A DNA stretch of 64,000 bases, from assembly GCA_022829145.1 (NCBI GenBank), contig CM040746.1, positions 22,355,332 to 22,419,331 on the forward strand, written 5' to 3'. Below, in pieces: positions 38,301-51,200 of the stretch. The stretch's first letter is position 1, and each line of letters begins with the position of its first letter. Made by a program: the position numbers and the translations under genes. This stretch comes from Albula goreensis (Eukaryota; Chordata; Actinopteri; Albuliformes; Albulidae). The notes below the pieces were generated by a model. That model was not told the origin of the DNA. It saw only the letters and a list, made by a program, of their open reading frames with translations, and searched no databases.

Positions 38301-41300
38301 GCATGTTAGAGGTGAGTGCTCGAGAGTGCTTGACATGCATGCCAAAATCTCACACATTCCTGCTACTGGAAAAACTTAAGGCAATATTCCACATTCAATA
38401 ACAAAATACTTGAGCAAAAAAAATCTCCAACAGCAGAATATATATTATTTCTCAGTTCCAAACATGAACCTTTGAGCTTGGCAGAGAAGGAATAATTCAG
38501 TGAATGAAGCAACTTTGGCAACAATTATCAATTAATGTGACTGTTATTTACTCAGTCACATTAATGGGATCTTGAGTTACAATGGGAGATGGAGTATCAT
38601 GAGTGGCCCTCAGGGTCTTGTGTCAAACATTTTTCACCTTTTGGCGGCAAAAAAAAAAAAAAAAAAAAAGTGTGTGGCCTGACAGAGACCAGTAGCAAAA
38701 CACTATGTACCTTCATTTGAAATCTTGCTGGCCTTGGCAGGGTGGGCATTTGGCGCCTTGGGAGCCTCTGGTTCACAGGGCGCAGGCTGGGGCTCACTGA
38801 CCACAGGTGGAGGGGCTGACACAGCGGGGGGAGATGGGGGGGCTATAGATTTCACATCCCTCTCACCTACAGCAGCTGCCTCTTTTACTTCTGCTTGGGC
38901 AAGTAATAATAAAGTATTTAGGACACTAACAGCTCTTTACAATTCCATTACATAATAAACTACAATACTGCTACAATCGGAGGATGTCACATCACAACAT
39001 GTACCTTGAAGCATTATGGAACGAATGAAGAAACCTAATAAGAAAGCATCAGGGCTTCCACATACAGTGGGGCAAAAAAGTATTTAGTCAGCCACCAATT
39101 GTGCAAGTTCTCCCACTTAAAAAGATGAGAGAGGCCTGTAATTTTCATCACAGGTACACTTCAACTATGAGAGACAGAATGGGGGGAAAGAATCCAGGAA
39201 ATCACATTGTACGATTTTTAATGAATTAATTGGTAAACTCCTCTGTAAAATAAGTATTAGGTCACCTACGAACAAAAGCAAGATTTCTGGCTTTCACAGG
39301 CCTGTAACTAGAAACCTAGACCTGTTACCTGGATTAATGGCACCTGTTTGAACTCGTTATCCGTGTAAAAGATACCTGTCCACAACTTCAAACAGTCACA
39401 CTCCAAACTCCACTATGGCCAAGACCAAAGAGCTGTCAAAGGACACCACAAACAAAATTGTAGACCTGCACTAGGCTGGGAAGACTGAATCTGCAATCGG
39501 TAAGCAGCTTGATGTGAAGAAATCAACTGTGGGAGCATTTATTAGAAAAAGGAAGACATACAAGACCACTGATAATCTCCCTCGATCTGGGGCTCCACGC
39601 AAGATCTCACCCCGTGGGGTCAAAATGATCACAAGAACGGTGAGCAAAAATCCCAGAACCACACAGGGGGACCTAGTGAATGACCTGCAGGGAGCTGGGA
39701 CCAAAGTAACAAAGGCTACCATCAGTAACACACTACGCCGCCAGGGACTCAAATCCTGCAGTGCCAGATGTGTCCCCCTGCTTAAGCCAGTACATGTCCA
39801 GGCCCATCTGAAGTTTGCTAGAGAGCATTTGGATGATCCAGAAGAGGATTGGGAGAATGTCATATGGTCAGATGAAACCAAAATAGAACTTTTTGGTAAT
39901 AACTCAACTTGTCGTGTTTGTAGGAGAAAGAATGCTGAGTTGCATCCAAAGATCATACCTACTGTGAAGCATGGGGGTGGAAACATCATGCTTTGGGGCT
40001 GTTTTTCTGCAAAGGGACCAGGACGACTGATCCGTGTAAAGGAAAGAATGAATGGGGCCATGTATCGTGAGATTTTCAGTGAAAACCTCCTTCCATCAGC
40101 AAGGGCACTGAAGATGAAACGTGGCTGGGTCTTTCAGCATGACAATGATCCCAAACACACCGCCCGGGCAACGAAGGAGTGGCTTCGTAAGAAGCATTTC
40201 AAGGTCCTGGAGTGGCCTAGCCAGTCTCCAGATCTCAACCCCATAGAAAATCTTTGGAGGGAGTTGAAAGTCAGTGTTGCCCAGCGACAGCCCCAAAACA
40301 TCACTGCTCTAGAGGAGATCTGCATGGAGGAATGGGCCAAAATACCAGCAACAGTGTCTGAAAACCTTGTGAAGACTTATAGAAAACGTTTGACCTCTGT
40401 CATTGCCAACAAAGGGTATATAACAAAGTACTTTTGTTATTGACCAAATACTTTTTTTCCACCATAATTTACAAATAAATTCTTTAAAAATCAAATGTGA
40501 TTTTCTGGATTTTTTTTTCTCATTCTGTCTCTCATAGTTGAAGTGTACCTATGAAGAAAATCACAGGCCTCTCTCATCTTTTTAAGTGGAAGAACTTGCA
40601 CAATTGGTGGCTGACTAAATACTTTTTTGCCCCACTGTAGATATTATTTGTTTGACAGTATAATCTTTCAAAACAACAGTTGAAAGATGCTGGTGATAAA
40701 TTTGCATATGCTATATGCCCTTAACAATGGCACTTCTGCACTACATTTTTTCCATCACTGAATTACCTCAATCTCAACCACCTGCACCCTCTTTTCCTCC
40801 CTTCCAACCACACAACCTCACCTCTCTCCCCACTGCTGTCCTTCCTCTCCTGGTTTGGGCTGCTCTCCTCTTCTTCCTCATCAAGTCCCTGAAACTCCAG
40901 CTCCTGCTCTTCTGGAATTGGGTCCTTGGAGCCCTTCTGCATAGCGAATGATATTTCAGGGAGACAGGGGAAGGCATGTGAGGGAAGTGGAAAAAACAAT
41001 GACAAGACATCAGATACAATCATATCAGTGCAAATGGGAGAGAGAGGCACTGGCCAGATGAACAGAAGATTTACACAAAAAGATACCACAGAAGTGGAGG
41101 GTACAGAGGAAAGCTGTCAGTTTAGAAAGGGAAACACACAAACACACACACACGCTCTACCTTGATGGGAAGGAAGGCCCCAGAGGAATCAAAGGTGCCC
41201 ATCTCCCCATCCTCCTCATCTGTACACCACTCAGGCAGGCCGTCCCGTTCGTCTTCCAAGCCCTCGCTCCCTGCTCGCCTGCGCCCACCTTCTGGGTGCT

Positions 41301-44300
41301 CCCGGAAATCAAACTCAAACTTCCTGCGCCGCCCCTCCGAACCATGCTCACGCCACCCTGCAGACCGTGGACCACCATCTGAATGGGGGACAGGAAGAGC
41401 AAAGGACAGTGAAAGGTAAGAGAGCAAGACAGATAATGGGAGATAAAGGTTGCTAATGGTGCAAGAGCAGCTTGGATTCACTGAAATATTTTACACTATG
41501 GAAACATTTCCTTAGCGCTGGGGCGTACCATCCCTGCGGACACCGGCTATCCTCCAGCTGCCCCCTGGTTCACCCCCATCCTCCTCCTCATGTTCTTCTC
41601 GCAGTGTTCGCCAGTTTTCGCTGTCTGAGCGTGTGTAGTCTTTCCGTGGTGCTGGCCCGGCCTCTTCAAATCCCACACGCACCCCATCACGTCGCAGAGG
41701 CTTCTCAAACCTCCGTTCGCCTCTGAAAGAGAGAATGGAGCCAGGAACAGAGAGAGAGGGGAAAAATGAAACATTACAAAGCCTAAACACAGATGTACAT
41801 GGGTCATGATTAACAACGCGGGGACAGAGGACATGCATAAGAAAGTGGGTTTCATAACAAAGACCAATAATTACTATAAACAGGACTGTTTTATACAGTT
41901 GGTTATGTAATTGTTTCACAAATTTATATTGAGGGAGCACAAGGAGTGAGACTGGCATATGGCTAACCTGTCATCCCAGCTTTGGCTACGGTGGATCTCT
42001 CGACTGCTCCGGCCAAAGCCTCCATCCCCATCTTCAATACTTCTTTGGTAGAATCCACCCTCGCCCCTCCCTCGACCTGAATGTGCACACACATACACAA
42101 AATTTGTCAGAGCCTTGGATACCCCACCCCAAACATAGATTCTGAAACAACATTTCAAAATAAAAGCAGGCCAGTTTCTCACCTCTGCCACCTCTTGTGC
42201 TGCCTCGGCCTCTGGCCACACCTGCAGGGATGGCCCCTCCTCCTTTTCCCATCAGCCTCAGCACAGCCACACTATTTACAGACATTGAGAAGTTCCTCTG
42301 AAATAAAGCAAAAAAAGAAAGAGAGGGGGAGATGGAAAAGTTAGTCAACCTGCAAGCAATATTTAAGAGTACTTATTGCATGCTCAGGTTTTTAAATATG
42401 TTGTCCTTCATATTTATTGAGGTATTAATGCAACAACATAATCAGAGTTTGACCAGAAGTAAGAATTATTCAAGATAAATGAACATCTCTGCATCCTTTT
42501 ACCAGAGTGACTCTAAAAGATGCAACAGATCAAAATGCATTCCCTTTTCTCATGCCAGCAAAATACAGAACCAAATATCATAGTCTGTGAAAGTAAGGTA
42601 GCAGCAGAAAAGTAATGGATAGCTATTAGTCTTGTGTAAAACTGAAAAACCCAATGTCATCACCATGTCTTAACAGGTGCAGGCTATCAGCATTTACATG
42701 TCACATGAAGCTGTACACAAGGTACAAGTAGTCTGTTTGCTGGCTTGAAGGATACCATCTGTTTCATGCAAAATATTACAGCTGCAAATGCAATATAAAC
42801 TATTTTTTGAACACTGCATAACCTCTCATTTTTCTTCACATCGTAACGAACAAGACAAATTTGAAGGAATACAATTACAGCTAACATTTTTGTGGGTGCA
42901 GGATTGCTATAAAAAGGCCATTCCTGCAGATTCTATCACAATAAGAGAAAAGGCAAAGTCCCTGTGTAATACCCTAAAGGAACAAGGCGGCTTTCTCTGG
43001 CTTTACAGAGGCTCCGAAGCTCCGGAGCGAGTGAACTTGATGCTTTTGAAAAACATTGTAGATATGGCAAAGAAGATGGGTGGGGAAGGGTTTGAGGATA
43101 TGAACGAAGGGGACGTTGAAGAGCTGCTCGAAACCAATGTGGAACAATTAGCAGATCAGAACCTTATGGAGCTGACAGCTCCCGAAGCAGTAAGAGACAA
43201 AGCAGAAACAGTGACAGAAGATATGTTTACGTTGGATGACATTGCAGCTGCTCTACGCAAGGTCAGGTCTGGTATGCAACATTTTTATGACATCAACACA
43301 TCTATGATACATGCACTGAAACTAAGAGAAGCAGTAGAACATGCATTGTCTCTATACACTACCATACTTAAAGAAATGAAGAGGCAAAAAAGCCAAACCA
43401 AAATCATAATGTAATTTCCAAAGGTAAAACCCCATAACCCTGCCTCCCCCACCCCTTCTACCTCTGCTACCACTGAAGAACCAAGATCAGCTTCCCTCAC
43501 CTCTACAGCACCAACACCTACCCCTCCTTGCCTTGTTCTATTGTGCACATACGAGATGACAATGACAAAGACCCTGACGAAACAACACCAGTTCTTCAGT
43601 AAGTCATAATCATGTTGTTCAGTTAATACACATTAGTGTAGTGTAATGTACATAGTAATTTAGTCATTATTCATTAGTGCTATAAAGTTTATTGTGTGCT
43701 TATATATTAGTGTGCAAGTCTCGTAACTGTATGGAAAGAACTGTGTGTAAGAGAGGTGTATGTAACACATCTCCCCCCAAACCACCAGCTGGAGGTTCTC
43801 ACTTCTCTTCAGTATGCCTAGGGAGGCTTAATTAATTTTACATGGTTTTTCCACATCGCGGATGGGCTGAGCCCCTAACCCCCGTGATGTGGGAGGGTCA
43901 TCTGTTATGATAAATAAAATGGGTTCCCTAACCCAGGACCATTATTACATATCAAATGTATAGATGTATAAAAATGTATATGAAATAGTTCAGTGTATAT
44001 CTGGCATTAATAATGTCATAAAATTAATCGACAGCATATTATAGTTAGCTAATATTGTTAATAACAAAGACCTTACTAAAACTGTTAAAATCTGCTCCTC
44101 AGCTTTGATCGTTTGGTAGTTAGAAGTGATTATGATAATACAGTCTTAACAGAAACTAAGAACTACAGACATAAACTTCCACGGTTTGCTCATTTCATCA
44201 ATCTAGCTGCACATGGTTTTGGCAGGTTATGGGGCACATTCTCCATTGTAATAAGGATTTAATTATTTATCTACATAAAGTTCAATATGTCAATAGCTGA

Positions 44301-45744
44301 GCCTGCTGCAATACAAGCACAGTATTTGGGTGTGAACAAACACATAAAATATCAGCACAGGCATTACTGTGTGTGCATATTTACGTAAGTGCATACAAGT
44401 GTGCATATAAGTATTTGCATGCGAGTTTATGTGCATGTTTTTCCATCCATGTGTAATTAGTGTTTTTAGACAGACCTGTTCCTCCTCAGTTAGAGGCACA
44501 AGGGCCAGTGGCTGCAGTGGCTCATCCTGCAGAATAGCTGCAAACTCCTTATCCTGCATGTCTTCTGGGACCTACACACAAACACGAGTCAGAATACAAA
44601 ACCAGTGTTCTTATGAAAATGTCAAAATTTAAAGAACCCAAAGAATCCCATGACGAAATACCAACACTGCATGTCAGAGAAATGAAAACACTCTTAAATG
44701 AAGCCCCAACCAACACACCTGCCTAGCTTCTCCCTGTCCTATTCCCATTGTCCACCTGTCATTCCACGACACACTGATGCCCTTCTCACCTTGTTGTCTT
44801 TGACATAAAGTGCTAACATCTCCTCTCTTCCGTAGCGGTACTCGGCCAGCTTGTACTTTGGCATGGCAGGGGAGGGGGGTGGTGAGGTCACACTCCCCCC
44901 ACTGGATAGTGCACGAAGCCTGGGGAGGGTAAAGGTGTTAGGTTAGAGAGCAGGGGTCATAATTACAGGTACGAAAACAATTTAAACTGATGGCTTGCAT
45001 GTCTCATATACCAAAGGATTTAATTTTTACGAAAGTACTGTTCAAAGATTTTACAGATAACCATATTTCCTACAGCATGTATATTTTGCTAGAAATGCCT
45101 GTTTTCAGGTCTCGAGGCCTTTTCTTGTTAAGCCATGCATGACTGGTGGCCCAGAGCTGCATTTACAGAGCTTGCATGAATAAGCAGGTATTTGCTGGAC
45201 CAACAGACCTAAGAATTAGATCAAGGATTAACCTTTGGTTAGTCGCCTACCAAGAATGCACCAGGGGGTCCAAAATCCATTAAAGCTTGCCTGGTAAATG
45301 CTTGGTAGGGAGCAAAAGATTAGCGTAATAAAAATACTGACTTTATCTGACCAAAATGAAAATGCGTACTCATTCATTTAAGTGTCATGATATGGTTATG
45401 CTTCTCTGCTTCTCATTTTTTCTTTAATTACAAGGGAAGAGATAAACAAGGTGCCGTAATCATCATATATTAAAACAATATAAAGATGAAAGCTGGAAGA
45501 TGGAATGATATGGATGATGCAAATTCAGAAATTGGCTGTGATAAGCAGAGCAGAGGTTACAGGGGGCACAGAAGAGGTAGAAGTGAAGAGCAAGGAGTGT
45601 ACACAACAGAGAACAGAACAGACAGAAAAAGAGGGGTGCTGAGGGGTTAAGTTAGAGAAAAGAAACATAAGAAAGGGAGTATCAGGAGACTAGATGCACA
45701 AGCTGTTACCATTCTGGGCCGAAGTTTAGAGTCTCAGCAGTCAT
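28871..45744 (-). CDS. gigyf1: GIGYF1, GYF-domain translational repressor, 1014 aa
   Basis: GIGYF proteins bind 4EHP (EIF4E2) and CCR4-NOT/DDX6 to repress and decay mRNAs, and bind GRB10. Coding exons: 45744-45710, 44919-44790, 44571-44476, 42297-42183, 42076-41968, 41722-41529, 41378-41161, 40936-40822, 38890-38711, 38071-37923, 35847-35688, 34387-34221, 33653-33550, 33391-33291, 32826-32753, 32488-32354, 32013-31798, 31692-31484, 30930-30770, 30420-30257, 29648-29504, 28938-28871. They total 3045 bases, in phase throughout; human GIGYF1 is 1035 aa. Visible parts in order: N-terminal 4EHP motif YRYGREEML (about residue 38); RG-rich segment ([18 protein letters not shown]); KFEFDFRE, resembling the DDX6-contact motif; acidic region; GYF domain over exons 11-12 ([13 protein letters not shown], then [14 protein letters not shown]), which binds proline-rich partners; [19 protein letters not shown]; a long Gln/Glu/Arg coiled coil; conserved C-terminal domain ([15 protein letters not shown]). 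Whether it is gigyf1 or a paralogue copy (a/b) cannot be told. Confidence 0.97.
32238..32316 (+). repeat. (ACGC)n then (AC)n microsatellite
   Basis: Tandem GCAC units run into pure AC, about 80 bases, in the gigyf1 intron 40 bases from the donor of the exon at 32488-32354. Same compound structure as the tract at 19833. Confidence 0.95.
34179..34220 (-). promoter_or_regulatory. gigyf1: alternative in-frame 5' splice extension after the GYF domain
   Basis: The GYF exon ends at 34221 with donor GTGAGA. Forty-two bases further on is a second, stronger donor GTGAGT (34178-34173). Using it adds 14 in-frame residues, [14 protein letters not shown], without a stop. Inferred from sequence only. Confidence 0.45.
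36415..37622. mobile_element. non-autonomous hAT transposon with 8-base target duplication
   Basis: The 1208-base element has terminal inverted repeats, left TAGGGCTGCTCCC and right (inverted) TAGGGCTGCCCCTG, with sub-terminal AGTCGACTAA-like repeats at both ends. It is flanked by identical CTAATCTT at 36407-36414 and 37623-37630, the 8-base duplication expected of hAT. Only frames under 70 codons are present, so the element cannot make its own transposase. It sits in the gigyf1 intron between coding exons 10 and 11. Confidence 0.85.
39065..40637 (+). mobile_element. nearly intact Tc1/mariner transposon
   Basis: The 1573-base element starts and ends with CAGTGGGGCAAAAAAGTATT in inverted orientation and is flanked by the TA duplication (39063-39064, 40638-40639). 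The inverted repeats are about 200 bases long with only a few mismatches in the outer 117 bases, and contain an inner direct-repeat motif (AAGTATTAGGTCA / AAGTATTTGGTCA), so it is of the IR/DR type. It encodes one transposase on the plus strand and lies in the gigyf1 intron between coding exons 8 and 9, opposite in sense to the host gene. Confidence 0.95.
39415..40443 (+). pseudogene. Tc1 transposase, full length but with one in-frame stop
   Basis: The frame from ATG 39415 spans 342 codons, the usual Tc1 length, and is broken only by TAG at 39472-39474 (codon 20). The following residues [20 protein letters not shown] are the first DNA-binding helix-turn-helix. The catalytic DDE triad is complete: Asp153 in [12 protein letters not shown], Asp243 in [12 protein letters not shown], and Glu278 in [13 protein letters not shown], giving 34 residues between the last two (DD34E). 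No frameshift is seen from codon 21 to the stop. A tract rich in basic residues and PRSGAPRK follows the first helix-turn-helix. Translation could not pass codon 20 without readthrough, so it is called a pseudogene. It would cut and paste the element at TA sites if active. Confidence 0.92.
42788..43414 (+). pseudogene. Tigger/pogo transposase remnant with internal deletion
   Basis: An open frame of 208 codons on the plus strand. [20 protein letters not shown] resembles the CENP-B-type DNA-binding region of Tigger transposases. The rest ([30 protein letters not shown], then [20 protein letters not shown]) resembles the C-terminal tail of TIGD-like proteins. The DDE catalytic core that should lie between is missing, so the frame joins the two ends of the protein. 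The true limits of the element (perhaps 42.65-43.95 kb) were not resolved because no terminal repeats are recognised. It lies in the gigyf1 intron between coding exons 3 and 4, opposite in sense. Confidence 0.65.
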
Positions 45745-45773
45745 ATTCCTCACGTCCACAAGGAGCAGAGTTT
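45745..45773 (-). other. gigyf1: 5' UTR part of gigyf1 exon 2
   Basis: A splice acceptor (TTGCCAG) ends at 45774, so 29 untranslated bases precede the ATG. There is no upstream ATG in this stretch. Confidence 0.7.
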
Positions 45774-48187
45774 CTGGCAACAAAGAAACTGTAAATTAAT
45801 AACATGTTCACTGAAGGGAAGTGGCATGTGGTCACTCAAGCCATTCTGGCATCTGAAGTATTTCAAATTGAACCCTAGGTACAGCATTTTGTTTGCAATG
45901 GAGAGCTGCATGTACATCAAGTAGTTTCATGTGAATAAACGCCTAACACGGGAACCATCCAAATCAATAATTATCATGTACTTTGTAGTTCATGACATAT
46001 GTCTTTTATTTATTTTCCAGACTTCTGGAACTGTGAGGATGGGAAGAGATGAGAGACTTTACCAAGCTACAATTCAGTAGTTACTAGCGGATTCCCTGAG
46101 GTGAGTGAAAATGACATGATGACTTACTGAAAACTCAAAAACAACACTGAGAACAAAACTGCAAAGTGTTGCTGATATTAGAATATACATATGATTTAAC
46201 TGTACAATAGGTTATGTGGTTAAAATATCTGATCAGGTATCTAGTTCTGTTTAGACATATTCACCATTCTTGATTTTTTCTCAAAGCACAAAAAACTTCT
46301 TTCTATTGCCTATTAGTGGATTAACATCTCATTTTCATTGACCAGAATAGCCTGCCTTCATTATAAGCATTTTTTCATGCATGGAGTTGCACAACTACAT
46401 GAGTTGCAGCTAGTTGTGAAAATGAACAATTAAATTGATTTAAATTGTGGGAAAAACTTCATCTAATCACAATTCTCATACAGCCAGGCAGAACTCTGGG
46501 GAAAAAAAACCCAAATACAGAGTACAATGTTTTATCTATTATGAATAAACAACATGTAACATTTAACATACCAGACATATGTATGCTGGTGATAACTTTT
46601 TCAGATGGATTTTAAATCGTTTGGCTACCTTTTTCACTTCTGAATTTGTGGTACAACTTTCTTAAAATTTGTAATGATGAAAATGGAAAACAAAGCGATG
46701 TCACACTTTAAACTATACAATGCAGCTGTATCATTGTTGTAAGCTTTTGAAACAAATTTTCTACCATGGATACATGCAATTACTGCCAAAAGAGGTTAAA
46801 GATGTCATAGTATAAGTATGAATAGTATTCTCACCCTGTCCAGAGGAGTGGACCAGGTTGGACTGGGCTGGACTGGGCTGGGACTGGGTTAGGCTTGGGT
46901 GAGAAGGCTGAGTGGTGCTGAATCTGCTGATTACAGAGCTCCCAAAAGAGAATAGCTGCCTGATCTAAGGGTAGGGGATAGATGGAGGAAATGGAGGGGA
47001 GATACTGCGTACAGCCAAATCTAAAAGTAATGGCACAAAAAAACAAAAAAAAAAAACAAAAACACTCTCTGGGGAAAAAAAAGAATGACCTAAATAAAAC
47101 GGACAGGAACAAAGATACTAATGACAATACAACATAAATAATCGTAACCAAATTAACCAAAAAAATGAAAGCTGAAGGAACAGCCGACTTGAGCAGAGGC
47201 AAATCTCCTCCCTTGTCCTCTCTGCCGCTCACCCCCTCTTCGACTAAATGTCCTGTCACCAAGTCCTTCCAGACAATCTTTCAGCTCACTTTTCTTGATG
47301 ACTATTCTTTTCTTCACTCCAAACACCTGAAATTACAAAAAAGGAAGACATTTAAGCTTATTTGATCCATCTAATATCTTAATATCTGTAAAGTTATTAT
47401 TTCATTGAAACATACGTTACTAAATTATAGTTTTTCCCCCTCAGTGCTCTTCACTGTTAAGTCAAAATTATGTTTTGCCTTTTTTGCCACAAGATACAAA
47501 AACATATATCTAAATGAGAAGAAATCAAAGCTGTACAAAAAATTCCAACACACACTGAAATTTAAGCCCAAAATGACTATGCAGAAGTAAATGGACTGCA
47601 TGACACACACACCATCCATCCACCCATCCATATAGTGTTATGCATATACATTCATATATTCAATGGTTATTCCCAGCTTTTTGCATGTCATTACTTCAGT
47701 AAGAGAACTGGCACAAATATTGCTTCAGGCACTGGAATTAAAGAGAATTCACTTGGTTAACCCCACTTCATAAAGTTGGATCTTGGCTATAAATTGTAGG
47801 CTGTTAAATGCACACAGATTAATTTGTTCATTAATGCACACCATGTAAGCCAATTTAAAAGCAGAGCTTTGTTTTCCTAGCTAACTAGCTTGCCTTCTTA
47901 GCTTGGAAGCAATTTCTCTGTCGCAAATTTGTACGTTACATTCTATCGAAAAGTTAAATAACTCACTATAAGCAACTTTTGCCAAATCTTAGCATTCAGC
48001 GCAGTCTGCCATGATAAAAAATAATAATCTTCATGATTAAGGCTGGTCCAATGTTAATTATTTTTTTTTTAATCATACAAATGGCCTTCTAAGAGAGAAC
48101 TACTAAGACTAATTCCAGCGATCTGCAGTCTGCAGTTATACCAAGTAAAATAAAATAAAGGCAACACATTACATTAATAAAATTAAA

Positions 48188-48227
<40 letters not shown>

Positions 48228-51200
48228 ATGGATGTGGTTCCATTTTAGGTTTCTCTGTGCACAAAACCTCGTCTGTGTCATATGGTTTATCAAAATTAGC
48301 CAACCAAAACATTTGCTACAAATTTCAATACTCAGAATTGTCATCATTCAGAATTTGCTGTCAGATATAATGAACAAAAACACTGCAGCACTAGGCACAA
48401 TTTCCACAACAGATGTTAGTTACTTTAGAAGAGAATGGAACTGATGCATCATTTGAATTAATGCAAAGAGAACAGCCAGGCAAAACATTCAGTGTGTACA
48501 ACAACAGTGAAGCAAAGATCGCTGACAAATCCACCATCATACTGTTCTATGTTATTTTTGAAGTACTCACAGATATTTGTTCAATATGAACTACAGCTTT
48601 ATAATAAGCAACAGCACTAATGAGGAGGCATGGAATACATTACCTTATTGTATGTTGTGCTTTATTTTTGGAAAATCCAGTTTTCATATGATTTTTTAAA
48701 AATTTGACCATTCTCTATAAACTTGGAACATCCAATTGTATTTGCAGACTGGTTTCACCACTGAAAGGTTCTCAACCAATTTAGGACAACAAAGAGATAA
48801 TATTTTGCTCTCCAAAATGGGTTCTGCCAGATCCTGCTTTTGCCCACGACACAGTCCACCAGCTTAGCAGCAGCCTTATTACAAACTCTACAATAATGCA
48901 TTTAACTAGACAGCATAAGAAAAAAACAACACCCATATTTTAACCTCAAGAGTACCAGGGTCTTATGTTAACGTGCCAATATGACAAATGTCCATGTCTG
49001 TGGTTTGATATAAATGGTGTCAAACATGCTTTAAACCAATGTTGAATATGCAAGAACAAACCCAAGTTTTTGGTGTAAAATGGGTACCTGGCTTAAATAA
49101 TATCTGACTTTTACATTTTTATTGGGAAGTTCCAGAACTACGAGTTTCCTAAAGTACGCAAATTTAATTCCCCTATGGAGTGGCCTACATGTCATATTCA
49201 TAAGTATGGACACTATTGTATTTACTAAAATATAAACGTTTTTGAAAATAGGCTAACCAAGATTGTATTGAGTCAAAAGGGAGCGTCACTCACAAATACA
49301 TTAGCTGTGCAGATCAAAAGCTGAGGACATCATATGAGAAGCCATGAATCTTATCTGAATGACAGCACAAGATGCTGCTGAGTTATGGCTGAGATTACTA
49401 GCAACTGATTTATTTAGGTAACTGGCACACTTGCTAATCAAACAAGATGAGTGGAGAAAATTTAGATCCAAAATTGGTTTAACTGTAAAGTTTGCACCCA
49501 ACCTGCTGCGCGGAGACCAGGTGCCACTACTAATCAGTGAGTTAATGCCCTTGACTGGTAAATGGTTTCACCAGACTGGCAGTAGCTGGTTGTGTATGGA
49601 CTTGAGAATGGGCTGAGTATATCATAATCAGGGGAACAGGAACTATGAAATATGACCATAAAAAACTGCTTTCTTGTAATTGATCACAGATATTTTTCTT
49701 GATTCATTTCAAGCAACAGAGTATTTTACAATATGAAAAAAAGGTAAATCAATTAAACCGGTGTACTGTATATTAATTGGAAGCAAAACACTTGACTAAA
49801 TGCTTTTGATTCACATCTTTCCATTTTACCTTGCTCTAATGCAGTAACAAAAATATGGGTGTGTTTTTATTATTTTTGTCCACTGATAATTGCATCCATT
49901 GCAAATTCTTTTCTAGCCACCACCTCAAATGTAACAGAGTCTGGATCACATTTCACAAATCGAACACACACACTGCATACAAAAAAGGGAAAACAACTCT
50001 GAGATCACCAAAACCAGTAATAATCAAGCTATCTAACAAGACATATCATCAGGAATGCACCAATCAGAAATGTCTGGGCCAATTCCCATTATCTACTGAT
50101 CATCAACATGATCAATTTTGATTTTGATTACTGATGCTTTTGCTATTATTAAATGAAAATGGGTGGGTTTTCTGGCTCCTCAAAGGCTATGTTCACACTG
50201 TTAGTCCAAATCCGATTTATGAGCATATTCGAATGGAATCCGATAATATGTAGCAAGTCTGAACAGCCAAAAATCACAAGATCCGATTTTTACAAATCCG
50301 GTTTAAACCACATTCGTATCTTGTTTAAAATCCTATTCAAATCGCATGTTTGCAAATCCGTTTAGGTCTGACCGCTCTGATTGGATTTCAGGTGTTTTTT
50401 TCTTTTTATGTCTGTGACGCCGTATAAAGTTCACATGCACATCACAGGTACAGGAAGCATGCTAGTTCGGATTGATGAGCGGTAGTCAGTCCCAAGTCAG
50501 AGCTGAAGTATGTGACCACACATGTTCCACCAGTCACAGCTAGTCTGTCTGGACCACACTCCTCACTGGACAGTGATACCAGCGGTGACAGCTGCACAAA
50601 ATAAGTGGAGCAGGCAAAACCTCTTCTGTCTCTGACGCTGTCTCATTATTTTTAAAAACATTTTGCAGCGGCTCCGCACTGCCATGTTGACAATAAACAA
50701 TCCCACTTCACTACCTTCCATTTTGATTGGTGTATGTCAATTACTTCTACTTACCGGTGCAATGTCATTAGTACCTCTGCTACTTCTGGACTCAATGTCA
50801 TTACTAACAACCAATGTCGATAAGACCAAAAATGAGGATTGCCACCCAGATACACAAATTTTAGCTGATCACTTGCAATATATGATGCGGATAGTCAATT
50901 AGGAAGATCAAATTGTAAAGCAGTTTGTTTACATAAGAGGGTGTTTGCTGCTGACCACAGAAGCACAATTGACCATAAAAGTTTGAGCCTTCCATTGGCG
51001 TCTATTTGTATGTCCAGCTTTGATTAAATGTCTTGCACAATCCATCTCAATGAGTCAACATTACCACAGGATGTTTGTAATAGTTTAGCACACTAACATC
51101 AGATATTAAAAATAAATCTATAAAATAATTTACTGGGACCTATGAGGACAACATAGCATATGGGTTTATGAAAACCTAGCAAACCATAGCTTTCATTTCT

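Noticed and set aside
39471..40061. 196-codon minus-strand frame
   Set aside because: It is the antisense shadow of the Tc1 transposase.
46831..47262. 143-codon minus-strand frame in gigyf1 intron 1
   Set aside because: Phe/Leu-rich translation of A/T-rich DNA with no splice site that joins it to gigyf1.
50170..50390. Cluster of AAATCCGATT-like words
   Set aside because: Looks like an old DNA-transposon end, but no inverted partner or target duplication could be found, so it is not called as an element.
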